This document shows positions 40,196 to 52,212 of a stretch of DNA of 64,000 nt, piece by piece. A program made the position numbers and the translations under genes. Numbering within the stretch: position 1 is the first letter of the stretch; the number at the start of each line of letters is the position of its first letter. Under the pieces are notes generated by a model. The model had not been told where the DNA came from, made no database searches, and was given only the letters and a program-made list of their open reading frames with translations. Origin of the DNA: Agelaius tricolor (lineage: Eukaryota; Chordata; Aves; Passeriformes; Icteridae). Location: contig JALJCS010000001.1 of NCBI GenBank assembly GCA_023055355.1, forward strand, positions 95,031,381-95,095,380, given 5' to 3'.

Positions 40196-42334
40196 CCCAC
40201 AACTTTTCAAACAACTTTGAAGACTGGGGACTTTTAAAGATATAATCTCAGAACATTATAGCATGGGTAAAAAAAAAATATCTTTCCCTTTGATGGTACT
40301 ACTGTTTGTGAGGAGCAAAGGAGAGAGAATGATGAAAGAAAATGACTGGAAAAAAATTGCTGGATCACTTTGGCTGAAATTTTCCAAAAGAAATTTCAAA
40401 CATGCAAAAATTTTAAAGCTTCATACCCATTAAGGCATCCTATCAGAAAAGTTTCCAATTGCCACTTATTATAAGGAAATGCTGCAAAAGGATTTATATA
40501 ACACTGCTTATGTATCTTTTAAGTCCTGTGCTTCTGGGGAAATTAAATTATTTATTAGGAAAAAATTCTAACATTTTGCATACTGTGTTTACAATTTTAA
40601 TTATGGAATAAGAAACTCTAGGTCTTTCTATGTTCCACAAATACTGACCAGGAATGGTTTGCATGCCAATTCTTGATTTGGGACAAGAGAATGGATTAAT
40701 GCTTTTCTAACTTTTCTTTCAAACCTATTTTCTCAGATTAACATAACCCTTTTTACAAATCCTACACCTACACACTCTTAGAACTACAATTATGGGCATT
40801 CACATCATCAGTAGCCTAAAAAATCCCTTTTACATCAGCAACATATAAAGAGAAGCAGTAACTGCTTGTGTTAACTGCAGCTAAATTTATCCAACTGAGT
40901 ATTTTGCCTCTAGCCATTTTAGTTACAACAAGTCATACAAAGATAATACAGAAATTAAAATATCTGAGGGCTGTTGAGGCTACATTTCCTTTAGCAATAG
41001 GTAGAGGTGCCAATAGAAGAAGTTTTATAGGTAGAACAATTAGTTCTGAGGACCTACTTTTGGTAGCAGTATGCAAATATACATATTTTGGGTGTTTTAC
41101 AATAGTCTAGCCCTACTCTGGTCCCATGGAGTGTTGGACTAGAGCAGGTGAGTTCCTGGATTGATTTTATCAGAAGGAATTTAATTAATCTCTGGTCTCT
41201 CTATATGAGACACTAAGCTCAGAAAAGCACTCCTGCCCCAAACCAGAACCCTGATGTAGGCACATCTTGTCAATGAGGCTTGTGAAGCTGTAGTACAAAC
41301 CAAGAGTGACCCTTTTGAAGTTCACATTGCAAAGGGAAGAGAGCAAGATCCAAATCAGGACCCTGAAACAATATTACTGAGCTTTAAAGCTGAATTACAA
41401 ATGCTTGCATAAAGGTTCATATTTGCCTACAAGGGAAAGGGAGGCAAGACAGCATGAGGTCTCAGCAAGTGAATTAGAGATGATGCTCATTACCAATTGA
41501 AAGAATTGCCAGGAGCTGTTACATTAGCTGGATAAGCTAGGTAGCCTGTAAATTCATGACTATCTTAGCTGAACAGACAGACTACAGGAAGAGAAAACTT
41601 GCTTTACTTTTTGTTGGGGTCATGCAGGGCTAGTTGCAGAGAATGTGTGGATTGTGTGACATGAGGAATTTGCAGACTCTTACAGGGTAGGCAGAAGTTA
41701 CCAATTTCTAGATTCCCAGAAGTCCCTTTTATAGCTGAATTCTAAAAATTTAAGAGGGAACTTGATGTAAACACATGTATTGTTGTAGTTATAATGCCTT
41801 CAGGCCAAGTAACTCTTATCCAAATGAGGCATATAAATTAATTCTTCTGATGAGCAAGGGAGATTCTTTGCTTATTTATCCAGTGTGGGTAAAGGGACCT
41901 GTGTGTGCATGGAATGGTTTGGGGAGTTGTTTGTTTGATTTAATGAGTATAATTTCTGTATTGAATTTTCTAGCACACATTAAATTTCAAGCAGATCATT
42001 ATTTCTGTGCAGAACCTCATTGAAGTATACCCTTACAGACCTAACAAAGAAAAGCACACTATATGGTTTCAGAGAGTTCTTCTTTCTGCTTTTGCATAGA
42101 ATGAAATAAAATAATTAAAAATTCCATATCAAAACCTGCAATTTTATAAAACAGTATTCAGAGAATAGGAAAAATATGGAGAAGATTCAGGCTCATTCTT
42201 CATGACCAGGCTTTCTACCTTCTAGATTCAGTGAGCTAAGGTCAGTTCAGCAAAAAGAAATCAATGATTCATCCAGATCTCAGGCTCAATCTTATTTCTT
42301 TGGCACATTTCTGTGTCTACCACAAAAGTTTGAA
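40196..42334. other. Unique non-coding DNA
   Basis: No gene, RNA or repeat family recognised. Confidence 0.5.
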
Positions 42335-42666
42335 AGATTTGGAAGGGACCACGTGAATCTCATGAAGATAAACAAGGCCAAGTGCAAGGTCCCGCACCGG
42401 AGTCCAGGCCACCTCAAGCAGAAGTACAGCTTGGGTGGAGAGGGGATTGGGAGCAGCCCTGAGAAGAAGGACTTGGAGCTGTGGATGAATGAGAGCCTCA
42501 ACATGACCTGGCAATGAGCATTTGCAGCCCAAAAGCCAGCCATACCCTGAGCTGCATCTCAAGAAGGGTGACCAGCAGGTAGAGAGAAGTGATCCTGTGA
42601 CTTCACTCTCATGAGACCCCCCCACCTGGAGTCCTGCATCCAGCTGTGGACCCCCCAGACAGCAAA
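42335..42666 (+). mobile_element. Internal CR1 LINE fragment, plus strand
   Basis: The translation, across stops and frameshifts, follows the CR1 ORF2 C-terminal region: NKAKCKVPHRSPG (usual NKAKCKVLHLG.GN), YSLGGEGIGSSPEKKDLEL, ESLNMTWQ and FAAQKPA. The DNA then follows the 'GAGACCCC..CCTGGAGT.CTGCATCCAGCTGTGGA' block. The copy lacks the 3' UTR and tail, which is unusual for CR1 because insertion starts from the 3' end, so the 3' half was probably lost by deletion. Non-functional. Confidence 0.85.
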
Positions 42667-45600
42667 TCCGTTTCTCTATTAAACATTGCCCAGCTTTTCA
42701 AATCATTTTTAAGTATGAGCTCCAGAGCTACACTTTAAACCAGAAGTTTAAATTAAAGGTTTCAGAAATGTTGGCAAAATGTTGCTTGCCTTTAGGAAAT
42801 AGGCAAAATGTAGTTATGTGAGGGCTGGTCACCTAAGCTGTCAAACTAGAAAAGAAAATCTGTTGCCACTAAGAATAGGTTCGTAGAAGTCCACCAAAGC
42901 CCGAGTGAAACAGAATGGTACAAGGTGTACTGTTTAAAAGCTCTCTGACAAAGGGGTCTCTGAAGCAGAGAGAGGTCTCTTGGTATGGTTCTAGGTTGGC
43001 ATGACTCTAGTCTGAAGGATCCTACGAGCAAAAGTAGATGTTCAATATTGGGGGCAATTACAAATACATTCCATGTACATTCTAATGGGCTGTGGCTGGT
43101 TATCACTCACAAGGGGATAAGGCGCACAGTCATAAGGCACACTCCCATGTGTAAACACAGTCTGGAATTTACTGTGAATTCTGTCACCATAGTTACCATA
43201 ACTGTTCTTTCTCATCTCATTTTAGTAAAAATTATTTTCTTTTGTCTTTGGAACACCCAGTCAAAAAGCAACAAAAAATATGATTATTTTCTTTGTAAGG
43301 TACCGTTTCTTCTTTCACACTTAAACCTCAACTTAGGAGAACACATCCTTTTGGGAACTTGTCAGGGTCTTGTAGCTACTGCAAGAACTGTGTGGTGTAT
43401 GAATTAGACAAGCAAAGTGTTACACAAAATGGCACAGTATAAACTTGCATTACATGAACATGGTTTAAGTAACCCTAAGATAGTCAGAAAGTGAAGACCT
43501 CATCCAGTAGAAGAAAGAAAAGATAAATGGATAACAGTATTGTCCAAATGGAGTCTTATTCAAATGGGAACTTACTCAATAAGGAGAACGGTGCTTTATG
43601 CCTATTCACCTGCTGGATCTCATTCCTATCCTATGGTGGATCCCATGGCTTCATTTTTCATTTCCTTTTGCTGTAACCTCTATATTCCCCACTTCATTCC
43701 AAAACCTAACTTCTCCTAAACCTGTTGGCTCACCCACAGCCAGCCTTTGTTCCCTGTCCCCTCCCTCTGTGCATTTAGGCTCAGCCATATGTTCTCAGAT
43801 ATGATGATTGCACAATTGCCTGTGATTTCTGCTTCGTTTGCAGGAGAGGTCAGCCACATGCCACAAGCCCTCAGCAGGACCCTGAACCACTGAATCCTCT
43901 ATTCCCAGTTGGCAGAGAGTGCTGCTGGAGTGCTTCAAGATGTGTCAGTGAGGGGCAATGGTCTGCAAAACACGGTATGAAGGGGACGAAAATCTCTCCC
44001 TTTTAGAAGACTTCTTTAGCCCAGATTACTCCAGCACAGCTGGCAAAGCAATGGGGACCGAGTTAAGGCATGGGAATGGGATTGAAGGAGGACAAAAGGC
44101 AAGAACAAAGCCCCCTCAGCTGTTTTTGCTGCCAGAGACAGATGGAAACACCTATCTAGCTTGCCAGGGTGTTGTTCTGGAGAGTGGAGCAGGCACATCA
44201 GGGATGGGGTAGCTACAGCCTGGGCACACAGAGCTTTCACAGGGGCATTCACAGGAAGGGTGTCTGGCTCTCAGGGCTGTGTGCCTCCTGTTCCAAGGAA
44301 AGGGCCTTACAGACACATAAGCATTTTGAAATGTATGGAAAAACCAGTCCTGAGGCCTGCCAGTTTCTGACACTACACAGTCTTGCATTTTATATATCTG
44401 GAGAGAAAGTCCTGTCAGAAAGATTTGTTATAGCAAGAGTTGTTTCGTGAGGAAGAACATGGAAGCCCCATTTGAAGCACTCTTCTTTCTTTTATCTTTG
44501 TCTCAAGTACACTGACATGAAATTAATCTCATCTGAGAGTTTAAAGGGCTTAATTCCATATTCTTTTGTGATTGTTAAAAGAAAGAAGCAGGAGGCAAAT
44601 TTAACTACAATGTGAAGTTCAATTATTTCAATTACCACCTCCTGCCTAAGTGAAGTCTGTTCCTTCAAAGACATCTGCAATTTTACACTCATTTGCTCTT
44701 AAAATAGCATTAATTATAATAGTTTAACTGGTAATTCTAAAAGAACACATGAACAAATTAAATAATTACTTACATACATTAAAAAGTTGCATACACATTT
44801 AATTTATAAATTAGTTATTTACCTTACATAATTAATCATGCAGCTAAGAACAAGCCTTAATAAGTATCTCAAGAGTGTAACATGAAATTTTGGTCCATTT
44901 TAGAAGTCATATTAATATGGGAGCCCACTCTGCAGGCCATTTCACAAAACAGAATAAACAGATCTTTAGTAGTTGATACTTACAAAAAGCACAATAAAGT
45001 GGTATAAATTACAGGGGAAACTATCATATTATCACTTTGGTGCTTTTTCTGGAATGGGGATGATAGGTGTTGACAGGACTGTTTCTCTGTGGGGGAACTT
45101 GCTATATTGTGGATCAACAAAACGACAGAACAAAGAGCAAACAAAAAAGACAGAAAATCCACAGGCAAAGATAAGATAAGGAAAGATTGTTGCACAGTAG
45201 GAAAGGGAGTGAAGTGACTGAGAAGCTGACAGTGGTGCTCTAGGCAGCATTCCAGGGTGTCCACTGCAAAGAGTCTGCAAGGAAAAAAGATGCATGGATA
45301 AAGACCCATAACAGAAGGAAGTCAGGATTTTATCACATTTTCTGTAGCATTGGTCAGTCTTTATGCAGGGAATTTATTTCAGTTATGCCAAATGGCACTG
45401 AATAGACACCTTACATGAAGAAAACTTCAATGTTGCAAGTACACAGGAATGAAGTGCACTTAATATTCTGGTTACAGACTGCCCTGTGCATGGTTGTTAC
45501 TGAATTTAGTCAGGACTGACACAAACAGGTACATTTCTGAGAGATCCATTTGAAATCACAATCATATTTTGTGTCTAATCCTGAGCATTCTTTTCTGCTC

Positions 45601-47471
45601 CCAGAAAAGGCAGGTGCTAATTTTGCAGTGAATAACCAACAAAGTAATTTAAATTCTGCTTAGATTGCCAGGTTCCATTCTACCTAACCTATGGCAATAA
45701 CTCTGTACATATCCAGAGAGAAATGGAATGAAAGATGTAGAATTCCACGCATAACAATCTGAATATCAAAAAAATTTTATTACCAGACTTCAGCCAGAAA
45801 AGCTACAGTGGGCACTGGCAACAAAACAGTGCAAGATTTTTTTTATATTTCTGCTCTTTTTACTGGGCTACACAGCACAGATTGATACCACTTCTTTGCT
45901 GGGATCAAAGCTATCCATACTTATTATCAGAGTACTTCTGTACAACATGCTTGGTGACTTCCCAATACATGTGCAGACCTAAGGACACACTGATTCTGCA
46001 TTATTACCTCACAATGAGTCAGAAAGACAGGAAAGAATCTGCTTTTTTTTTTTTTCAAAACTGTATTAATTGTGTTACTTAGATCTAAGGATGGAGTTTA
46101 TCCTGATTCTGCAGAGATGAATATTAATGGCACCAGACCAATTGAAATTCTCTGGCCAACACTGATGAACCTGCTGTCTATCATTATATTTTTATATATT
46201 TTTATTATTGTTAACATTTTACTAAGCACAATGACATTGGAATAACTCAAGCAAGACTCCATTTTCTTCATGAGCGAAAAGCTGAATCTTTATTTTGTCA
46301 CATAACTTATTTAATACAGTTTTCACAGACCTTGTGTCCAACATCTATTGGCTGGTAGTTTTCTTACTACTTCATTTATTGGTCAGAAGGTGATTTGTGT
46401 ATACATGCTAAGGTTCAGGTTGTTTACATTTTTCTTTTGTGGGTTCTCAAGGACCAGATCTAACGTTTATGTGGGTACATTTATTTTTTACCCAAGAATT
46501 GGTTGTTATGTTAATGAACTATTCATACCAAGATTGTTTTTGCATGGGAACTTGCAAAGTACTAGCTGCACTTAGAAGAAATGACAGGCTAGCTATTGGT
46601 TAACAGAGCAGGCTTGATTTTATGAGGCCTTTCTTTTTATAATTTCTCTACCTTCCTCTTTATAATTTTCTTCTACAATGGCATTATTCAGCAAATAATA
46701 TTGCATCAGATCCCAGTTGACTGCTTATCTCTAAAAATAAAGAGATGCAGAAGTGCATGATTTTATTCATCATCTGTAGAAAAAAAGATCACAAGAATTT
46801 TTTCTGGAGTCACAGTGTCTGTGTTTAGTTACAGCTCAGTAATTCTCTGTAGGACACATTTAAGCAGAGAATGGACTTTAAAGAGTGAGCCCTGAGTACT
46901 GAGACAGCATGGGCAAAGAAATTTTACTCACATAATAACCTGACTTAAAACAACAAGCATCTCTTCTCTCTTGTTTCAAGTTAACTAGTAAAGGAGGAAG
47001 AAGATCTTAAACTCAGGGACTCACTAAAGGCATATTTTCTTATTAGGAACTTGCTGAAAGAGGAGATTTAGTGTACCAAGGCCAGGGGCAGGAGATAACC
47101 CTTTCTGATTGAGAAGTGATTAATGTATGATACAAAAAGAGGGTGGAAGCACTGTCGAAATATTTGCTCCTCAGAGATGTTCTATCTGAATAATGAGATT
47201 ACTAGATAATAAAAACTGCTGGCTACTTGTTCCTTTCCATCTCAAATTATTGCAGAAGTAAATGTGATAAACAATAGCTCCCACTATCTGAACTCTGATC
47301 TTTCAATCTTTATGTCTCTATGTATTTACTTTGTCATTCCTTGGTGTTTCTCCTTAGCCATACATGTCACAGTTGCTAAAATTCTCAAAGGGTGACATAA
47401 AAAAAATATACTTAAACCTCAAACACTGCTATATTTAAAACATAATTATTTTTTTCTCTGAATATCATATC
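42667..47471. other. Unique non-coding DNA
   Basis: No gene recognised. Open frames around 43900-44450 occur in several overlapping frames on both strands and have no conserved motif. No repeat family recognised. Confidence 0.5.
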
Positions 47472-47477
47472 CCTCTG

Positions 47478-47779
47478 TATAGTAGAAGAAATGTATTGTA
47501 TTAGAATTTCTGTATAGAGGCTTTGCCCCAGAGGTCCCGGTTGCCCTTGATGGGCTGCAGCTGCAATGTCCTTAATTGGGCTGCAGCTGTAACCAATGAA
47601 GATGACTGGGATAAAAGGGGGCGGGTTAGCTTGTCAGGAGGAGCCTTGATTTGAGAGAGAACAGCATGCAGAAGAAGGAGTCAGTAAAGATCTGCAGCCA
47701 TGAGACTACACTAAAGAGGTATGGACTTTAGAAGTCTGAGAATATCATTATGGGACTCTAGAGAAATAGAAGAACAACT
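47478..47779 (+). repeat. 5' LTR of the miniature ERV
   Basis: 302 bp. It starts TATAGTAGAAGAAATG and ends AGAACAACT, the final T replacing the A seen in the sister LTRs. It holds two GGGCTGCAGCTG units with E-box CAGCTG, a CCAAT box at 47593-47597 and the TATA-like ATAAAA at 47611-47616. By eye it differs from the 3' LTR by roughly 20 substitutions and a few indels, including one of about 10 bases after GTTAGC. The insertion is therefore not recent. Confidence 0.9.
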
Positions 47780-47781
47780 AT

Positions 47782-47799
47782 TGGTGACCCCGACGTGAT
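47782..47799 (+). other. Primer-binding site for tRNA-Trp
   Basis: TGGTGACCCCGACGTGAT lies two bases after the 5' LTR. It is complementary to the 3' end of tRNA-Trp, the primer used by avian sarcoma/leukosis-type retroviruses. All 18 positions match the known site. Confidence 0.95.
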
Positions 47800-47824
47800 A
47801 GTTAACAGAAGATAAGACGGCCAA

Positions 47825-47967
47825 GAGCTGTGACAGAACATAGCCTTTGGGTCAGAGAGCTGTGAAAGAGTATGGCCTTTGAGCAAGAAGCTATGTGGGT
47901 TGTGCATGACCTGTGAGTCATGAGAGAATATGTGGGTTGTACATAGCCTGTGAGCCATGAGGAAATG
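47825..47967 (+). repeat. Two tandem repeat pairs inside the miniature ERV
   Basis: The internal region is largely two imperfect duplications. The first is AGCTGTGACAGAACATAGCC / AGCTGTGAAAGAGTATGGCC, period about 33 bp, from 47825. The second is a 37-bp unit starting TGTGGGTTGTGCATGACCTG / TGTGGGTTGTACATAGCCTG at 47894-47930 and 47931-47967. Both pairs share CATRRCCT.TGAG motifs, so all four may derive from one unit. Stops occur in all frames. A packaging-signal role is possible but unproven. Confidence 0.85.
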
Positions 47968-48009
47968 TATGTATTGTAATTGAACATCTGTACAACTGTT
48001 AACTCATGT

Positions 48010-48026
48010 AAAAGAAAAGGGGAAAA
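48010..48026 (+). other. Polypurine tract
   Basis: AAAAGAAAAGGGGAAAA is a purine-only run ending directly at the 3' LTR, where plus-strand DNA synthesis is primed in LTR retroelements. Confidence 0.85.
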
Positions 48027-48337
48027 TATAGTAGAGGAAATGTATTTAAATATCTGTATAGAGGCTTTGCCCCAGAGGTCCTGGTTGCCCTTGATGGGCT
48101 GCAGCTGTGATGTCCTTAATTGGGCTGCAGCTGTGACCAATGAAGATGACTGGGATAAAAGGGGGTGGGTTAGCCAATCAGGGAGAGCCTTGGAGGAGCC
48201 CTGACCTGAGAGAGAACAGCATGCAGCAGAAGGAGTCAATGAAGATCTGCAGCCATGAGAATACATCAAAGAGGTATGGACTTTAGAAGTCTGATAATAT
48301 CATTATGGGACTCTGGAGAAATAATAGAAGAATAACA
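48027..48337 (+). repeat. 3' LTR of the miniature ERV
   Basis: 311 bp from TATAGTAGAGGAAATG to AGAATAACA. It carries the doubled GGGCTGCAGCTGTGA units, a CCAAT box at 48137-48141 and ATAAAA at 48155-48160. No canonical AATAAA lies between the TATA-like box and the 3' end. The ends are TA...CA rather than the usual TG...CA. Confidence 0.9.
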
Positions 48338-48343
48338 CCTCTG

Positions 48344-48634
48344 CTTAATCAGACATTGGCAGAAAAAGAGAATGATTCCCCGAAAAAGAAAGAAAAGATC
48401 ACTTTATGTAAAAATATGTCTTTTTCTATACACATATAAGGTAAAATTTTGGGGAGAAAAACATCTCAAATGCTTATCCCAAATCACCCTCATTCATTCT
48501 CCACAGTAAAAAAAATAGTTCCCTGTGTGGCCTCAGTCACAGAATATAGTTTAAATAGGTTTAATGCTAAAATGGAGCTTGCACAAGTAGGGAAAAAAAT
48601 TAGAAATTGATGGTAGTTTTCTTTTCTGTCTTAC
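48344..48634. other. Unique non-coding DNA
   Basis: Flank of the miniature ERV. No feature recognised. Confidence 0.5.
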
Positions 48635-48759
48635 TTTAAAGTTACGACCAGGATACCTCATGGTATCTACAGGAGTGGTCAAGAGGCTAGATGATCTGCA
48701 CAGTCTGGACACAGGCCTCATGATCAGTTCTGGAGCGCCTCTGACACGAATCACAAAAT
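48635..48759 (-). other. Candidate coding exon, minus strand (unidentified)
   Basis: On the minus strand a pyrimidine-rich acceptor (TTGCTCTATCTCCAG) precedes 125 bp that are open in one frame: two bases, then 41 codons, ending with a GTAAGA donor (plus 48629-48634). The peptide begins FVIRVRGAPELIMRPVSRLC and ends TMRYPGRNFK. It is arginine/proline-rich, uses balanced codons and includes CpGs, unlike the lysine/isoleucine-rich chance frames nearby. I do not recognise the protein. The splice sites are seen; coding status is inferred. Confidence 0.3.
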
Positions 48760-51700
48760 CTGGAGATAGAGCAACTAATCTCTACAGTGGTCTAATATAT
48801 TGAGCATGCTATGGTCATTCAGAATGCAAATAAAAAATACTGGCATCACTCATCACAACCCAAATAATTTCATAAATAAAAAAAATCATTAAAAATTGAA
48901 CACTGCTGAAGATGGACCTACCAAATGCTGCCTCTTGGATCCATGTTTCAAAGTACCCATACAAATGCTAGGCCCTCCTCAGAAAAGGGAGCACAGAGCC
49001 TCATTTCCAGTTTTCTGGGAAAGTCCAACCATTAGACAGATCTATAACAAGACAGGCTGTTAGAGAGTATTGACAGAGTGTGGTTATCATATTCAACCAG
49101 GATTCCTACTCACTTCTAAACTTTTTAAAAAGGTAAGACATGAGGTTCAAAGAATTCAAACCAAATATTTTTATATCAAATTATTTTATATTTTATATGC
49201 TGTGTTTGCATTCATCTAACTCAATTTGTGGCTTTTTGAGATTGATCTAAAATAACCATAATTTTCTAATGCTCAAGTAGGGAACCTAGCCACCTGTTGA
49301 TGCTTCTGGGCTCAAAACCTAGCTCTTAGGCACTGCAAAATTTAGGAGTAACTTCAGCAGGCTGAACAAATTTTAGGCAGAGCTCTTCTTTTTCTTGCTA
49401 TTTTATCAACAAAATATTGTATTAATATGTGATCAGTAGCTAAGGAACAATCAGATACTAGGAAAATGAGGCAAAAAAATGCTTTAAATAAGTATGTACA
49501 TTTTTAATGAAAGCTACAGGCACACACACCTTTAATTCATCTGGGCCTCATCGTCACTGTTTTATAATTCTGCATCGTTCAAATGAGGTTTTATGAAAAT
49601 ATCCAGGTCCCTGCAAATACCCATAATGATACTTTTCCTGATGACCTTTCTGTCAAGAGAGTTATTGACATTTTTAAAAGAAGCAGTTGCCCCTCAAAAC
49701 AGCATCTCTTGTTATGTCATTATAAAGCAGGTAGATTTTCCCCCCCACACTCAATTTCCATCTTAGGGAAAGAAAGTATTTAATGTCCTTAATATCTAGG
49801 TGAGAAGCCTGGGTAAACACAGAATTTTTTTTATAATTGCCACTGAATTATTTTTGCAACCAAATAGCAGATGCCTGATTAATGGTTTATCATGGCATGT
49901 TACAGGAAAGAAGTGTTCAGTTGCTTTACTGAGAATTTTAAGTAGACAGCAAAGGCTAAAGAAAGGAAAGAGAAACATAAATAATAGACAAACAGGTGTG
50001 TGATGTACAGATATTATTCTGTAAATGCAAATAATACACATACACTACTATCTTTTGACATGGCTTCGTGCCTCCTAACCTAGTCCAGGAGAGGAGAATA
50101 GGACCTAAGAAGGAAAAGTCATGCAGTCAGTCATGTCACTTGAATGTATTACAGAGAAGAAGAGTCCCTATATGTCTGTCTATTCCTGGGTAGAACAATT
50201 AAGATGGGAAGTTAGTAACAATAGATTTCTTGCAATTGTGTTTGCTGTACAATTAGCTGTTCCTGTATTTCTCTCTGTAGGAAAAACCTCCAAACTGTAA
50301 TGTTTTCACTGACCCCTTTTTTATATCCATCCAGTGTTAAAATTTCTTCTAGCTTCTTTTTGTCTTTGCTATCACAGGTGTTCAGCATCTCCTCCAAGGC
50401 AAAGGAAAACTAGACTAAATTCTAATTAAAGTACAATACTGAACTATTGTTGGTGGACAGATTAGGAAAAGAAGAAGAAACCAAAAATATTTTTAAAATA
50501 TTCTGCAGTATTTTCTCTTTCCATATGAAATTTCTCAGCTAAATGAAATTGTAAAAACACTTCAGCAGAGTATAAGAAAACAATGTTAATATTTTACACT
50601 ATAACTATTTCTAGATCTTATGACTTTCTACCAATATTTAAGCTCAGCTTTGTGTTTACTGCTGAAGTCTTTGAAAGAAGCAGCTGTATGGAGCAATCCT
50701 GCCAGCCAGAAAAGCCACACAGTTCCTGGCTAGGTAAAAACCACATGTTTGAACACAATTAAGTGGAAAGCTCCTTAGCCCAACAGGCTCTATCTGCCCA
50801 TGGGACAGTGGCTTAAGAAAGGAATAGAAAGTGATTAAAGGTTGATCCTTTCCTTAGAGGATTCTCCAGCTTCCTGAAAAGAGCATGTTGAAGGGCTGCT
50901 TCAGTCAGAAAGTGTAGATAGATGATCAGATTTTTCAGTTACTCCATAAATTCATTTGTTACTGAAACCTGTAAAGTATTTGATCTGTACAGCATCCCAA
51001 TGCAGTAGATGCCAAAGTTTAATTAAGTTTGAATGGCAGCTCTTCTTTCTGTTTGTTTTGAGCATGGTGTCTGATGGTTTTACTGGATATCTTTTCCCAC
51101 TCTCATGAAAGGTACAATCGTGTACCTCTATTTCTTTATCCCTCATTGTTCCTTTTCTTTTGCATCTAGGGTGAGCAGAGCTTCACTCAGCCCCTGCAGA
51201 TGGAGTAAACCCTGTTACAGCAAACCCAAAACACAAAATTGATGTTTCATTCATTTCTCTAAGCAATGATTTTCCTAATTCTATCCCTCACCACAACTGA
51301 TCTTAAGTATGGATTTCACACATAAAGTTCATAAATAACATTTTTTAAGGCAGAGAAATATCTTCATAATGAAGTAATAGACACTGAAATCCACTTCCCT
51401 CCCTACCCCCAAGTTGTAGAAATATACTTATGATTTTAAAGGTTCTTGTTTTAACTATTAATTTCAGAATAAGGCTTTTGTGTTTCTTTACTTTTCAGTC
51501 AGCATCTTTTTCCAACTAATCCTGCAATGTCCCTAGCCAATTCAAGGTTATTAAAAGATACATTCTTAGCCAGTAGAAGAGTGTAATATTATACACATAA
51601 GAATATGCCTTTCAAACAACAACAAAAGGACAAGTTGTATTAAGCTGTATCTAGGAGGAAAGATTCCTCATTCAAATGCACATTTCTTCAATAAGCACAA

Positions 51701-52074
51701 GTGGAACACAACAAAAAGTCAATTTCTTTTTCCAGCAGCTTTTTCTTGAAGTGAGAGTACCTTAATGTATGAATTCACCAAAAGAAAGAAAGGGAGGCTG
51801 TTAATCCTCAATAGCATGTGACCACTTGACCTTCAGTATAAATGTGTAAATTAACTGTTAATAAATATCTTCACAGATTAACAAATTGAACAAAACTTCA
51901 AAAGGAAGCCAGTGATATAAATGAAAAGGAAGATGTCTGGTTTTTAGTTTTTTTTATGAGATGAGAGGGGTATGTGCCTCTGTGTCTTCTGGACAAAATT
52001 AAACATATTCAACAGAAAGCTTTCAAACAATGTTGTATTAAATGCCATGTTGACCTCCTATTACTTTCAAGCAG
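48760..52074. other. Unique non-coding DNA
   Basis: No gene recognised with confidence. Minus-strand open stretches at 50212-50397 and 50952-51146 look protein-like but have poor splice context. 49741-49747 is a C run in an otherwise AT-rich region. Confidence 0.45.
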
Positions 52075-52212
52075 GTCCAGTTAAGTTCAGAATGCATTTG
52101 TATCTAGCAGATAATAACATCACTCCTTCTATAAACCCTGACACAGAGCAGTTCACACATGAAAGGCAGAAACTCCTCCAGGTTGATCCTTATTATCTAG
52201 AGCTTACAAATG
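52075..52212 (+). other. Candidate coding exon, 138 bp (unidentified)
   Basis: The acceptor TGACCTCCTATTACTTTCAAGCAG (ends 52074) and donor GTAAAT (52213) bound 138 bp open in a single frame. It starts with two bases, then 45 codons, and ends with one base, so it is a symmetric phase 1-1 exon. The peptide reads PVKFRMHLYLADNN, then INPDTEQFTHERQKLLQVDP and YYLELTN. The mix of charged, aromatic and polar residues resembles a real protein more than a chance frame in AT-rich DNA. I do not recognise the family. If real, the window lies at least partly inside a plus-strand gene with long introns. Confidence 0.33.

Larger units (their letters stand above)
47472..48343 (+). mobile_element. Miniature two-LTR retroelement (TRIM-like ERV)
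   Basis: A complete LTR-retroelement architecture only 860 bp long, bounded by the 6-bp target duplication CCTCTG (47472-47477 and 48338-48343). From left to right it has the 5' LTR (47478-47779), a tRNA-Trp primer-binding site (47782-47799), a non-coding middle, a polypurine tract (48010-48026) and the 3' LTR (48027-48337). Only 247 bp lie between the LTRs, with no trace of gag, pol or env. It must therefore have been copied by enzymes of another element, or be a deleted provirus. The tRNA-Trp site and 6-bp duplication point to avian class II/alpharetrovirus-like ERVs. A solo LTR of the same family lies at 26022-26330. Confidence 0.9.

Noticed and set aside
41110..41160. Possible CR1 tail (GTTGGACTAGAGCAGG)
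   Set aside because: Only a dozen bases resemble the CR1 'GTTGGACTAGATGA' segment, and the flanks do not continue the match.
47802..48269. 155-codon minus-strand open frame
   Set aside because: It runs backwards through the internal region and 3' LTR of the miniature retroelement. Its likeness to the frame at 26091-26366 is simply LTR homology.
50212..51146. Two protein-like minus-strand frames
   Set aside because: The acceptor or donor context is weak, and the lysine/glutamate-rich sequence is common by chance on a purine-rich strand.
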